Shown here in pieces: positions 24,341-33,400 of a DNA stretch of 64,000 nucleotides. The number at the start of each line of letters is the position of its first letter. Positions within the stretch are counted from its first letter, which is position 1. The translations under genes and the position numbers were made by a program. Source of the stretch: Candidatus Poribacteria bacterium (GTDB taxonomy: Bacteria; Poribacteria; WGA-4E; GCA-2687025); the NCBI GenBank assembly GCA_028818695.1, contig JAPPNK010000014.1, positions 32,237-96,236 on the forward strand, written 5' to 3'. The notes beneath the pieces were generated by a model, which saw nothing but the letters and a program-made list of their open reading frames with translations, did not search any database and was not told the origin of the DNA.

Positions 24341-25604
24341 ATTCTCGACCTCCGATGATAACGGAATCGCCCTCTTTGGCGCCCGCGCGTTTCAGAGCCT
24401 GACGAATGCCGAGCTGTTCAAGCCGCTTTCCCATGAGCCAGACCGCTTCGTCGTTGCTAAAGTCGGTCATGACGACGGCGCGGGACGCCTGCTTGCTTTC
24501 CACTGCAAATCCGCCGCCGCGCGCCTGTATCTGAATCCGCCCTTTGCTGCGGTACACCGTCGCGGCGGCGCGCCGATCAGCCTCCGCCTTCTCTGCCGAT
24601 TCTTCTTCCCGTTTCAAAATGCGCTGCAGGCTGGAGTAACTGTCAAAAAGCAGTTTCTGAACGCCTTCCCCCGTGACCGCCGAGATCGGATAAACGGGAG
24701 CTTTTCCGAGCGCCGACCGTATCGCCGCAACCGCCTCCCGCCCCGCCGGCAGATCGATCTTATTGAGCGCGATCAGCTGCGGCAGGTCTGCCAACCGGTC
24801 GCTGTGAAGCGCAAGCTCCCGGTTCAAGACGCGTATATCTTCTACAGGATCGCGCCCGTCAGCCGACGAGGCGTCCACAACATGAACCAGCAGCCGCGTT
24901 CGCTCCACATGCCGCAAAAAGCCGTGTCCCAGACCTGCCCCCGCATGCGCCCCCTCAATGAGGCCGGGCAGATCCGCCGCGACAAAGTTCTTCTGCGCCG
25001 CGACGCGCGCCAGACCCAGGTTGGGCGACAGCGTCGTGAACGGATACGGGGCGATCTTCGGTTTCGCCGCCGAAACAACGCTCAGAAGCGTCGATTTGCC
25101 CGCGTTTGGAAATCCGACGAATCCGACATCGGCGATCAGCTTTACTTCGATGCGCAGTCGGCGCGCCTGCCCAGGTTCGCCCAGCTCGGCAGCTCTCGGC
25201 GCCTGATAGACGCTTGTTTTGAACTCGGCGTTGCCGCGCCCGCCTATGCCGCCTTCAGCCAGCAGTAGCCTGTCGCCCTGCGCCAGCAGCTCGCCGACAA
25301 TCTCCTCCGTGTCGAGATCGGTCAAAACGGAGCCGACCGGCAGCGGTATTTCAATGTCGGAGCCGTCCATGCCGTGCGCGTTTTTTCCCATGCCGTGCGA
25401 TCCGCGCTGCGCCTCGTAATGTTTCTGGTAACGCTGGTCAATGAGCGTGGAAACGGAGCGGCTGCCGACGGCGTACACGCATCCGCCGCGCCCGCCGTTG
25501 CCGCCGTTCGGTCCGCCTCGCGGGACAAACTTTTCCCGTCGAAAGGAGACGCACCCTTTTCCGCCGTCCCCCGCCTTGACATTGATTTCAACGAGATCAA
25601 TCAT
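24264..25604 (-). CDS. obg: GTPase Obg/CgtA
   Basis: 446 residues. The glycine-rich Obg fold (GDGGKGCVSFRREKF..GGPNGGNGG) is followed by the G domain (G1 GFPNAGKS, 164-171; G3 DLPG; G4 NKID) and a C-terminal OCT domain (about 385-446). It acts in late large-subunit ribosome assembly and stress control. ATG 25604 is fixed by the family N-terminus MIDLVEI, although no clear binding site precedes it; it begins 10 bp after rpmA, consistent with coupling. The end overlaps the start of proB. Confidence 0.95.
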   Translation of the reverse strand: MIDLVEINVKAGDGGKGCVSFRREKFVPRGGPNGGNGGRGGCVYAVGSRSVSTLIDQRYQKHYEAQRGSHGMGKNAHGMDGSDIEIPLPVGSVLTDLDTEEIVGELLAQGDRLLLAEGGIGGRGNAEFKTSVYQAPRAAELGEPGQARRLRIEVKLIADVGFVGFPNAGKSTLLSVVSAAKPKIAPYPFTTLSPNLGLARVAAQKNFVAADLPGLIEGAHAGAGLGHGFLRHVERTRLLVHVVDASSADGRDPVEDIRVLNRELALHSDRLADLPQLIALNKIDLPAGREAVAAIRSALGKAPVYPISAVTGEGVQKLLFDSYSSLQRILKREEESAEKAEADRRAAATVYRSKGRIQIQARGGGFAVESKQASRAVVMTDFSNDEAVWLMGKRLEQLGIRQALKRAGAKEGDSVIIGGREFVFSNERQPGSIAEFLAERRAAGRR

Positions 25605-25614
25605 GCCGTTTTGT

Positions 25615-25872
25615 TTAGATAACGGGATAGACGCTGGCTTGCTTGCGCCGCCGTCCGATGCGCTCATACTTGACGACGCCTTCCAGTTTGGCAAAGAGCG
25701 TGTCGTCGCCGCCCCGTCCAACATTGGAGCCTGGATGGATGCGCGTTCCACGCTGGCGGACAAGTATCGCGCCCGCCTTCGCAAATTGCCCGTCGTGGAG
25801 TTTGACGCCTAAGCGTTTCGAGCGGCTGTCGCGCCCGTTGCGAGAATGTCCCTGTCCTTTTTTATGCGCCAT
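25615..25872 (-). CDS. rpmA: 50S ribosomal protein L27
   Basis: 85 residues: [35 protein letters not shown] and GRDDTLF-like [14 protein letters not shown] are diagnostic. There is no N-terminal extension of the kind cleaved by Prp in Firmicutes. It stabilises tRNA at the peptidyl-transferase centre. It sits between rplU (33 bp upstream) and obg (10 bp downstream), the usual order. Confidence 0.97.
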   Translation of the reverse strand: MAHKKGQGHSRNGRDSRSKRLGVKLHDGQFAKAGAILVRQRGTRIHPGSNVGRGGDDTLFAKLEGVVKYERIGRRRKQASVYPVI

Positions 25873-25905
25873 ATGGCTCTCCTTTCGCCCGCCGCTGCCG
25901 TTCGG

Positions 25906-26223
25906 TTAAGAGACGTTGATCGCTTCGACGCGCAGCCGCGTATAATGTTGCCTGTGTCCGATCTTGCGCTGATACCGCTTTCTGCGTTTTGATGTGAAGA
26001 CAATCACCTTCGGATTTCGATCCTGCTTCACGATGGTACAGACGACGGAGGCTCCTTCAACGCTGGGCGCGCCGATTTTTGCCGACCCGTTTTCGTCCAT
26101 CACAAAAAGCGGGTCGGAGAGAATCACCTCGTCGCCGACTCCGCCCTCTATCTTCTCAACATCGATCATATCGCCGACGGAGGCGCGGTACTGCTTGCCT
26201 CCTGTCGAAATAATTGCATACAT
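25906..26223 (-). CDS. rplU: 50S ribosomal protein L21
   Basis: 105 residues beginning MYAIISTGGKQYR and ending in the basic KRRKRYQRKIGHRQHYTRL segment, both diagnostic. It binds 23S rRNA. ATG 26223 has GGAG about 8 nt upstream; an upstream in-frame codon is not used. First gene of the unit, with a promoter at 26267-26295. Confidence 0.97.
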   Translation of the reverse strand: MYAIISTGGKQYRASVGDMIDVEKIEGGVGDEVILSDPLFVMDENGSAKIGAPSVEGASVVCTIVKQDRNPKVIVFTSKRRKRYQRKIGHRQHYTRLRVEAINVS

Positions 26224-26266
26224 ATCGCATTCTCCGTATTCTGCCGCTGGAAATAGGTATTGAGTA

Positions 26267-26295
26267 ACGATACTCCGAACGCGGCTGAATGTCAA
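26267..26295 (-). promoter_or_regulatory. Promoter of the rplU-rpmA-obg-proBA unit
   Basis: Minus strand: TTGACA (26290-26295), a 17-nt spacer and TATCGT (26267-26272), about 44 bp before the rplU start. The -35 is perfect and the -10 matches in four of six positions. Confidence 0.6.
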
Positions 26296-26332
26296 AATCT
26301 TCGCAGCGGATCCTTTTCGCCCGGCATACCGC

Positions 26333-27073
26333 CTATCGCCGCTTTTCGGTAAAGGTCAGCTCCGGCAAGACGCCCCGCCCAAGAAACTCCGCCTCGTCGA
26401 TATAGGGCGACATGTCGGGCAGGGGAGGAGGATCGCCCCCGCCGGCAAGCGCCGCCTTCCGCCATTGACGCATGGCGGCGTAATCGGCGGGATTGCATCG
26501 GACGGCGAGCCAAATATTGAAATCGCCGCGGCTGCCTGGATGCCGCCGCATCTCTTCGTCAAGACCTGATGGCGTCTTGCCTGGGAAATGCTTCTTGAAC
26601 CATGAAACCTGAACAGCTTTCACGAACGTTCGCAGCTCACTCGCAAAGGCGCGGCAATCTTCAAGTCTCGCTTCCCCCATGACGCCGCCCCAAACATTGT
26701 GTTGAGCCGTTTGAGGAAACATGATATTCAAATCAACATAGCCGTCGGCTTTCAACTCAGAGCGAACGACCCTGAGGCTGGCTTCGAAGTCTTGGAAGTA
26801 GTCGTACCCGTCGGGAATACGGTCCGTTTCCATGTACTCCGCCAACCCAAGGAACTCTTTGGAAAAAAGGAGCGAAAAGACGGGTCGGGTTGTCAAAAAC
26901 AGATGCGGCTTCTCACCTTCTGGAATCACCGTAAGAGAGGATCGACCCCAGACATGCCCCGTTGATGTAACAGGCGGATAAAGCCAATCCAGTTCAATGC
27001 TCCACTCAAAATCCCAAGCGCGAAGCGTCGCTGTGTAGGAAGGCGTGATCTCAAAACCGCCCATGTGCTTCAT
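26333..27073 (-). CDS. Unknown protein, tandem paralogue A
   Basis: 246 residues from ATG 27073 (27064 is an alternative). The sequence is soluble and rich in Trp, Phe and Pro, with no signal peptide or membrane segment. It is very similar over its whole length to the next gene (27142-27867); both contain RAWDFEWSIEL, FPQTAQHNVWGGVMGEARLEDC and VSWFKKHFPGKTPS and end FTEKRR. I do not recognise the family. The two genes and a short linker form a direct repeat of roughly 800 bp, and the copies differ mostly by substitutions, so both appear maintained as coding genes. Confidence 0.65.
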   Translation of the reverse strand: MKHMGGFEITPSYTATLRAWDFEWSIELDWLYPPVTSTGHVWGRSSLTVIPEGEKPHLFLTTRPVFSLLFSKEFLGLAEYMETDRIPDGYDYFQDFEASLRVVRSELKADGYVDLNIMFPQTAQHNVWGGVMGEARLEDCRAFASELRTFVKAVQVSWFKKHFPGKTPSGLDEEMRRHPGSRGDFNIWLAVRCNPADYAAMRQWRKAALAGGGDPPPLPDMSPYIDEAEFLGRGVLPELTFTEKRR

Positions 27074-27141
27074 TGATTTATCCGTATCGTCATCTCTCGC
27101 AGGAACGGCGCCCCGCGCAGGCGGACGAAAATCCGCAGCGC

Positions 27142-27867
27142 CTATCGCCGCTTTTCGGTAAAAGTCAGCTCCGGCAAGACGCCCTGCCCAAGAAACTCCG
27201 CCTCGTCGATGTAGGGCGGAATGTCGGGCAGGGGAGGAGGATTGCCCCCGCCGGCAAGCGCCGCCTTCCGCCATTGATACATAGCGGCGTAATCGGCGGG
27301 ACTGCACCAGGCAACGATCCAATCATGGTAATCGCGGCGGCTGCCTGGATTCTGCCGAATCTTTTCATCAAGATCGGAGGGCGTCTTGCCTGGGAAATGC
27401 TTTTTGAACCATGAAACCTGAACAGCTTTCACGAATGTCCGCAGTTCATCCGCAAAGGAGCGGCAATCTTCAAGTCTCGCTTCCCCCATGACGCCGCCCC
27501 AAACATTGTGTTGAGCCGTTTGAGGAAACATGATATTCAAATCAACAAAGCCGTCGTCTTTCAACTCAGAGCGGACAACCCTAAGGCTGGCTTCGAGGTC
27601 TTGGAAGTAGTCGTACCCGTCGGGAATACGGTCTGTTTCCATGTACTCCGCCAACTCAATGAACTCCTTGGAAAAGAGGAGCGAAAAGGGGAATTGGTTC
27701 GTCAAAAACAGATGCGGCTTCTCACCTTCTGGAATCACCGTAAGAAAGGATTGACCCCAGACATGCCCCATTGATGTAACAGGCGGGTAAAGCTTATCCA
27801 GCTCAATGCTCCACTCAAAATCCCAAGCGCGAAGCGTCGCTGTATAGGATGGCGTTATTTTAAACAT
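27142..27867 (-). CDS. Unknown protein, tandem paralogue B
   Basis: 241 residues, starting MFKITPSYTATLRAW at ATG 27867 with AGGAT 5 nt upstream. It is the same unrecognised family as the gene just downstream (26333-27073), with which it forms a tandem duplication. Conserved Trp/Phe-rich segments are shared. The differences cluster in the region around residues 170-195 (DEKIRQNPGSRRDYHDWIVAW here against DEEMRRHPGSRGDFNIWLAVR). Such paired single-copy-sized soluble proteins can be immunity or adaptor proteins, but nothing here proves it. Confidence 0.65.
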   Translation of the reverse strand: MFKITPSYTATLRAWDFEWSIELDKLYPPVTSMGHVWGQSFLTVIPEGEKPHLFLTNQFPFSLLFSKEFIELAEYMETDRIPDGYDYFQDLEASLRVVRSELKDDGFVDLNIMFPQTAQHNVWGGVMGEARLEDCRSFADELRTFVKAVQVSWFKKHFPGKTPSDLDEKIRQNPGSRRDYHDWIVAWCSPADYAAMYQWRKAALAGGGNPPPLPDIPPYIDEAEFLGQGVLPELTFTEKRR

Positions 27868-27927
27868 CTGATCCTGCTCCCTTGAGTTAGGACAAATCCA
27901 AATGCGAAGGCGGGCGGCGACGCCTTA

Positions 27928-27981
27928 AGATTCCCGCTTGCGCGGGAATGACGGCCTGGTTGGCGGAGCCTTTTTCCCATA
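27928..27981 (+). repeat. dRS3-like dispersed repeat
   Basis: Identical core ATTCCCGCTTGCGCGGGAAT to the copy at 16765, and the same right flank GACGG(C/T)CTGGTTGGCG..GCCTTTTTCCC. The left flank differs, so the two copies share about 50 bp. Confidence 0.8.
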
Positions 27982-28155
27982 AATAGAGCGATCATCAGTT
28001 CAAATGTCTCTACTTTAGGCATAACGAACGACAAAACCGTCAGACTGAAAGCAAACACATGAGCGTATGAAGTTAGACGACCGCGCTGTTGCGCGATCTG
28101 GAGAAGATGCCGCTAGAGGCGCGCGTCGCAAAAAGGCGGAGTGATCGGAAGAAGA

Positions 28156-28187
28156 CGAGCTGAGGGAAGGCGCCTTCCCCCAGCTCG
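28156..28187. terminator. Perfect-stem palindrome, possible terminator
   Basis: CGAGCTG pairs with CAGCTCG, and GGGAAGGC pairs with GCCTTCCC inside it, with one mismatch (28163/28180) and almost no loop. It lies 14 bp beyond the stop of the minus-strand gene at 28201. There is no clear U tract on either side (TCGTCTTCTTCC follows on the minus strand), so factor-independent termination is only possible; a protein-binding palindrome is an alternative. Confidence 0.4.
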
Positions 28188-28200
28188 CCGCTTCATGGCG

Positions 28201-29160
28201 TCATTCATCAATGACGCCCAATTCCAAAACCGTCAGCTTGTACTCTGGACGAGAGGGCTGAAGATCTTCGGGCTTGGTCTCAGTTGACGGGGGCTGGAGA
28301 TGGCGCTCCCTCGCCCTGCGTTTTATCTCCTCAACGCTCCGCTTCCGCCTCTCTTTCCTGTGGGTTCTCAATTCAGGCGTTTTCATCTCGATCATCAACG
28401 TTTGTATGGCTGCGATAGCTTCCAGCGCCTCCGTATTTTCAGGGTCATGAGTCAGCTTGGTTTCCCACTGCGCGTACTCCTTTTCCAGCTGCGCGAGCTC
28501 CTGTTGACCCCATTCCGTATCTGCAGGGACGTACCGCGTTTGCCATATCACAACCACCTCCTCGTCCTCGTCGAAGTAGTAACGCTCTCCGTTGGGAAGG
28601 CTGAGCGAGCCTTTCTTCAATGCTAGGGGCGGTAAACGACCCGCGCGGACAAGAAACTGTGCAGAGTCGAACTCTTCCATTGGCATCCTTTCTTCCGTTC
28701 GTTCTTCCATCGGCACATCGTCGCCATACGGCAGGTACTGTGACAACGCCGCAGTGAGAGCAGGGTCTTCTTCGTCTAAAAAGATGCGGCCTGTGACGTC
28801 ATGATACGCTTGCGTCTCCGCTTTTAGCGGATCCACGCCCGCCGCTATCTGCGCGTCGTACTCAAGCCCAATCAGCTCGGCAAGATGGTTCGCCGCGTCT
28901 TCCCAGCCTTCAAACTTGTACGGTCCCGTATCCAATTCGGCAACCCCCGAATCGGCGCTCGGCTCCCCGTCTGCCGCGGACGTCTCCTGCGGCTGAACGG
29001 GAGATTGCGCCTCTTCCATCGATGCGGCAGCTCCGCCGGCGCCCTCCATGTGCCTCGTTGTCTCGGACAGCATGGGAGCGTCCCTTAACGAAAACCAAAT
29101 GAACGCGGCAAGGAGAGCCGCCGCCGCCAATGCGACGGGTACGGTTATCTTTCGAGTCAT
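28201..29160 (-). CDS. Membrane-anchored hypothetical protein
   Basis: 319 residues. One N-terminal membrane segment (about 6-25) is followed by an Ala/Glu/Ser-rich linker (about 40-75), an acidic central region and a predicted charged coiled coil (about 215-285, rich in E, K, R and Q). The C-terminus is Pro-rich. ATG 29160 follows AAAGGAG with 7 nt spacing. It lies 29 bp downstream of the secreted protein gene at 29190 and is probably cotranscribed. I do not recognise a family. Confidence 0.65.
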   Translation of the reverse strand: MTRKITVPVALAAAALLAAFIWFSLRDAPMLSETTRHMEGAGGAAASMEEAQSPVQPQETSAADGEPSADSGVAELDTGPYKFEGWEDAANHLAELIGLEYDAQIAAGVDPLKAETQAYHDVTGRIFLDEEDPALTAALSQYLPYGDDVPMEERTEERMPMEEFDSAQFLVRAGRLPPLALKKGSLSLPNGERYYFDEDEEVVVIWQTRYVPADTEWGQQELAQLEKEYAQWETKLTHDPENTEALEAIAAIQTLMIEMKTPELRTHRKERRKRSVEEIKRRARERHLQPPSTETKPEDLQPSRPEYKLTVLELGVIDE

Positions 29161-29189
29161 GTCATATCTCCTTTCTCTGACCCCAACAA

Positions 29190-30071
29190 TCAGAGACCAG
29201 GGCGGGGGAGAGGATCGGGGCGGGGGAGAGGATCGGGTTCGGTGAGATCGGGGTGGCGAGGGGGTGGAGGAGGGGAAGCGAAGCGACGGTTGCTGCCGTA
29301 AGACGCATCCAGTTCTGTGGGGCCATCGGGTTGGTTGATATCAGGCACCAGCCCACTTATCGTTGCCCATCCGCTTGATCTGTGCGAGGACCTATGTCCC
29401 ACTATCGTCGAAGGGTCATTGTAAATGTACCCCTCGGTGCTCACAGACTTTTGAACCGACTCCGGATCCGAAATCTTCCAGTAAAAACGCGACTTCCCAT
29501 TTTTGTCCGTGTAGAAGACTCTCCGCCTCTTCATGGTGACAGTGTTCGCGTCATGCTCGCTCTTACTCTTTCCTCCGGCACTGGCGCTACTATAAGCATA
29601 GAGTTCGATCTCCTCATGATCGCCCGGCAAACCGCCCGCTCTGTCGTCAACGATCGTGCCGTCGAACCACACTTCCGCCACGGAATATGCACTTGCCGCC
29701 TCGTGCCAACGATACCAATACGACGATCCGCGAACGCCATTCAGATCGTACCATGGAGTTATCTCCTTTGGGCCATGGGACCCGCTCCCGAGACTGTAGG
29801 TGAGACCGTAAAGCTGCGCAACATTCTCTTCGCGAACTCTCGAACTCGTCCAGTATTCAGATGGTGGAATGGCTTCACCAAAGTTGCGGCCGCTGAAACG
29901 GTACTCGTTTGTCGCGTACTCGCCGTATTCGGGCCAGCCCGTATCTGACCAGTCATGCGCGCTTGCGGCGAAGGCGAACGAGAGGAAGAGAAGAACGGTC
30001 AGCGCAGAGCTAACCCAGTTGACACGAAAATTGTGGGGGGGGGGGATTTGACATGCGTTGTGAAACATCAT
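29190..30071 (-). CDS. Secreted hypothetical protein with poly-C tract at its start
   Basis: 293 residues. After an unusual polar N-terminus (1-18) comes a hydrophobic signal (about 19-37, ending ASAHD), then a Trp/Tyr/Ser-rich domain and a Pro-rich tail with a short repeat (DPLPRPDPLPRPGL). The first 14 codons contain an uninterrupted run of 11 C (30035-30045, G on the plus strand) encoding the PPP stretch. The start ATG at 30071 has AAGGG about 8 nt upstream, and no ATG, GTG or TTG lies in frame between the tract and the signal peptide. Expression therefore depends on tract length. Family unknown. Confidence 0.6.
   Translation of the reverse strand: MMFHNACQIPPPHNFRVNWVSSALTVLLFLSFAFAASAHDWSDTGWPEYGEYATNEYRFSGRNFGEAIPPSEYWTSSRVREENVAQLYGLTYSLGSGSHGPKEITPWYDLNGVRGSSYWYRWHEAASAYSVAEVWFDGTIVDDRAGGLPGDHEEIELYAYSSASAGGKSKSEHDANTVTMKRRRVFYTDKNGKSRFYWKISDPESVQKSVSTEGYIYNDPSTIVGHRSSHRSSGWATISGLVPDINQPDGPTELDASYGSNRRFASPPPPPRHPDLTEPDPLPRPDPLPRPGL
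30035..30045 (-). repeat. C11 homopolymer tract inside a coding start
   Basis: Eleven consecutive C on the coding strand, the longest G/C homopolymer I see in the window. It lies between codons 10 and 14 of the secreted protein at 29190-30071. Gain or loss of one base would shift the frame before the signal peptide. Confidence 0.8.
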
Positions 30072-30139
30072 AGTTTGCCCTTCTTGACAAACGGTGTTCG
30101 GCGTTCAGCAGTCGAGCCAGTCCCAACCCGAACGCCTGC

Positions 30140-30310
30140 ATTGATCATAGCGGAGATTCTTTGGCGCGACAACAACTTTTTTTCGCAACACAACGAACTC
30201 CGCCTCATTTGTATCGTAGCGGAAACTCTCCGGCGCTGCAACAACTATGTCGCCGCGCAACGAATTTTCTGCTACAACATGCTCTATCAGAAACTCTTCT
30301 CCGCGTCAAC
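30140..30310 (+). repeat. Degenerate tandem repeat, about 67 bp, 2.5 units
   Basis: Unit 1 from about 30140 and unit 2 from about 30207 share ATCGTAGCGGA(A/G)A(C/T)TCT..GGCGC..CAACAACT and a following CGCAAC..AACGAA..TCTGC. A third partial unit begins about 30280 (ATCAGAAACTCTTCTCCGCGTCAAC). It lies in the non-coding stretch between the giant exoprotein and the poly-C gene. I see no function. Confidence 0.55.
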
Positions 30311-30351
30311 CCTTTTCTGACCTTACCGCTTTAGTCGGGACATATCGGCAT

Positions 30352-30400
30352 ACGAACGCAGACAGCGTCTGCGGCGCCTCTGGATTCCCGCGCGTTTTAC
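30352..30400 (+). repeat. dRS3-like dispersed repeat, decayed right arm
   Basis: GAACGCAGAC..GTCTGCGGCGCCTCTGGATTCCCGC matches the left flank and left arm of the copy at 16735-16812. The right arm has degenerated to CAAGAGCGGGGGG. The rest of the interval 30072-30437 holds the tandem repeat above and no supported gene. Confidence 0.6.
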
Positions 30401-30437
30401 CGCAAGAGCGGGGGGATATACGAGGTCAATCGTTCTC

Positions 30438-33400
30438 TCATTTCAATAAAACCATGCGCCTCAGAGCCGTATATCCGCCCGCCTCAATGCGAACAAAATA
30501 TATCCCGCTGGCTGCCCGCTCTCCAAGGTTGTTGCGCCCGTCCCAGTAGGCGGCTCTCACTCTGCTGCGGTAGGAACCTGCAGGCAGCGCTCCCAGATCC
30601 ATCTCCCGCACAACCGCCCCGTCCGCGTTATAGATCGTCAAGCGCACATCGGACGCCTCCGACAGATCGAACGGAATCCATGTTTCAGGGTTGAACGGAT
30701 TCGGATAACTCGGCAGAAGCGATGAACGCGCCGGCAGCGAAACTGCATGCGCCGCCAATAAGGCGCGCAGCGCAGCTTCCCCTCTCCGAGACGCCGACCC
30801 TTTCACAACAAGCCGCTCCGCGTCCGCAAACCAGCGCGCCGCCTCGTCTAGATGCGCCGACGAGAACGCGGCGGCCGCATGCGCAGGAGGCGCGGCGAAC
30901 CATCCCGCCGCTTGGTCGATCGCGTCTGCAATCAGCAGGATGTCAAGTATGTCGACGACGCCGTCGCCGTTCACATCGGCTGTGATGTTCTCTGTTTGTC
31001 CGTATTGCGCCGCGGCGAGCGCCAGGTCTGCAAAATCGACGACGCCGTCGCCGTTCACATCGACGCGCGGCGGCGGCGTATGCCAGAAGCGGAAGGTGCG
31101 GTCGCGCGATCCGCTCAATAGCGTCTGCCCGTCCGGCGAAAAGGCGATCGTATAGACGGTTCCCGTATGCCCCTCCAAGACGCGCTTGCGCCGCCCGTTC
31201 CCCGCCGCCCAGAGCCAGATGGTGCCGTCATGGTGCGCGCTGGCGAGCGTCTGCCCGTCCGGCGAAAAGGCGGCCGAATGGACAAGCCCTGTTCCGCCGC
31301 CTCCGACGGTCAGGAGATGCCGCCCGTCCGCGGCGTTCCAGAAGCGAATCGTTTCATCGCTGCTGCCGGTCGCAATCGTCTGTCCGTCCGGCGAAAAGGC
31401 GGCGGAGCGTACCGCGCGTCCATGCCTCTTTTGAGAATAGATCATTTTTCCGTCGGCGCTCCACAGCTTGAACGTCCGGTCGGCGCTGCCGGACGCAATC
31501 GTCTGTCCGTCCGGGGCGTAGGCAACCGCCAAGACGGGACCGGCATGCTCCGTCATCGTTTTCAGCAGTTTTCCGTCCGACGCCCGCCACAGCTTGATGG
31601 CGCGGTCGGCGCCGCCCGTCGCGAGCGTTTGACCGTCCGGCGAAAAGGCGGCGGCGTACAGTCTGTCTGTATGTCCAGGCAGCTCTCTGACGAGCGCGCC
31701 TGTTTGGACATTCCATATCCGCGCGGAGCCGTCGTACGATCCGCTGGCGAGCGTCTGCCCATCCGGCGAAAATGCAACCGCGGCGACGCTGCCCGTGTGG
31801 CCCGGCAACGAAAACAGCAGACGGCGCGGTTGAACCTGCCAGATTCGCGGCGTCCGGTCGGCTCCGCCGGTCGCAAACAGGCGTCCGTCCGGCGAAAAGG
31901 CGGTCGCCAACACCGCGCCTCCATGCGCCAACCGATTGATCGTCAGGTCGACAGACGCCTCGGACGCTTCCGCCTCCGCCTTTGTTGCGGTATGCGTCCG
32001 CTCCCCGACAAGCGTCCGTTCTCCGTCGATGATCTCATACGCGCGGACAATCAGCGCATCACCCTCCTCTACAGCCGCCCCGGTCAACGCGGCGGCAAAC
32101 ATCCCCTCCGCGTCGGTCGGGGCGGCCGCTTCAAACTCCTCCGTCTGGGCGGTCTCGTTTTGGACTGTGATATGCAAACCCGCCGCGGGAATCCCGTCCA
32201 ACGTGAACGCGGCGCCGCTCAACGCAAAGACCGCGGGAGGCTGCGGAATCTCGACCTCTATGTCCAGTTGCGCAGACGCCGTGTCGATCTCCGCTTCCGT
32301 TACGACATGCTCTGCGTCTCCGACCAGCGTTCGCGCTCCGTTCACATCCGCATAGGCGTAGACGGCGATCGTTTCGCCTTCGCCCACAACTCCGCTCGGA
32401 TCAAAAAAGGCGATCGTATAGTTGCCCGATGCGTCTGTCGGACCGGCCGCGGCGAATGTGTCGGATTTAGTCGATGCGTTTTCGCCTTCGACCATAACGC
32501 CCTCCGCCGGCGATCCGTCCATCTCCGCAACAACCCCGCTCAGCACAAACGCAGGGGGGCGAGGCTTGGGAATCTCAACCTGTATGTCCAGTTGCGCAGA
32601 CGCCGTGTCGATCTCCGCTTCCGTTACGACATGCTCTGCGTCTCCGACCAGCGTTCGCGCTCCGTTCACATCCGCATAGGCGTAGACGGCGATCGTTTCG
32701 CCTTCGCCCACAACTCCGCTCGGATCAAAAAAGGCGATCGTATAGTTGCCCGATGCGTCTGTCGGACCGGCCGCGGCGAATGTGTCGGATTTAGTCGATG
32801 CGTTTTCGCCTTCGACCATAACGCCCTCCGCCGGCGATCCGTCCATCTCCGCAACAACCCCGCTCAGCACAAACGCAGGGGGGCGAGGCTTGGGAATCTC
32901 AACCTGTATGTCCAGTTGCGCAGACGCCGTGTCGATCTCCGCTTCCGTTACGACATGCTCTGCGTCTCCGACCAGCGTTCGCGCTCCGTTCACATCCGCA
33001 TAGGCGTAGACGGCGATCGTTTCGCCTTCGCCCACAACTCCGCTCGGATCAAAAAAGGCGATCGTATAGTTGCCCGATGCGTCTGTCGGACCGGCCGCGG
33101 CGAATGTGTCGGATTTAGTCGATGCGTTTTCGCCTTCGACCATAACGCCCTCCGCCGGCGATCCGTCCATCTCCGCAACAACCCCGCTCAGCACAAACGC
33201 AGGGGGGCGAGGCTTGGGAATCTCAACCTGTATGTCCAGTTGCGCAGACGCCGTGTCGATCTCCGCTTCCGTTACGACATGCTCTGCGTCTCCGACCAGC
33301 GTTCGCGCTCCGTTCACATCCGCATAGGCGTAGACGGCGATCGTTTCGCCTTCGCCCACAACTCCGCTCGGATCAAAAAAGGCGATCGTATAGTTGCCCG

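Larger units (their letters stand above)
27868..28200. other. Intergenic region with dispersed repeat and long palindrome
   Basis: No supported gene in 333 bp. It holds a dRS3-like repeat (27928-27981) and a 32-bp near-perfect palindrome (28156-28187) next to the stop of the gene at 28201. A 25-codon frame (from about 28065) lacks a binding site and is probably chance. Confidence 0.6.

Noticed and set aside
28065..28142. Small 25-codon gene upstream of the palindrome
   Set aside because: It has no ribosome binding site, no promoter and no recognisable product.
31080..31920. Regularly spaced copies of CCGTCCGGCGAAAAGGCG resembling a CRISPR or iteron array
   Set aside because: Spacing is about 120 bp, and each copy encodes the SPDGQT segment of a WD40 repeat on the minus strand.
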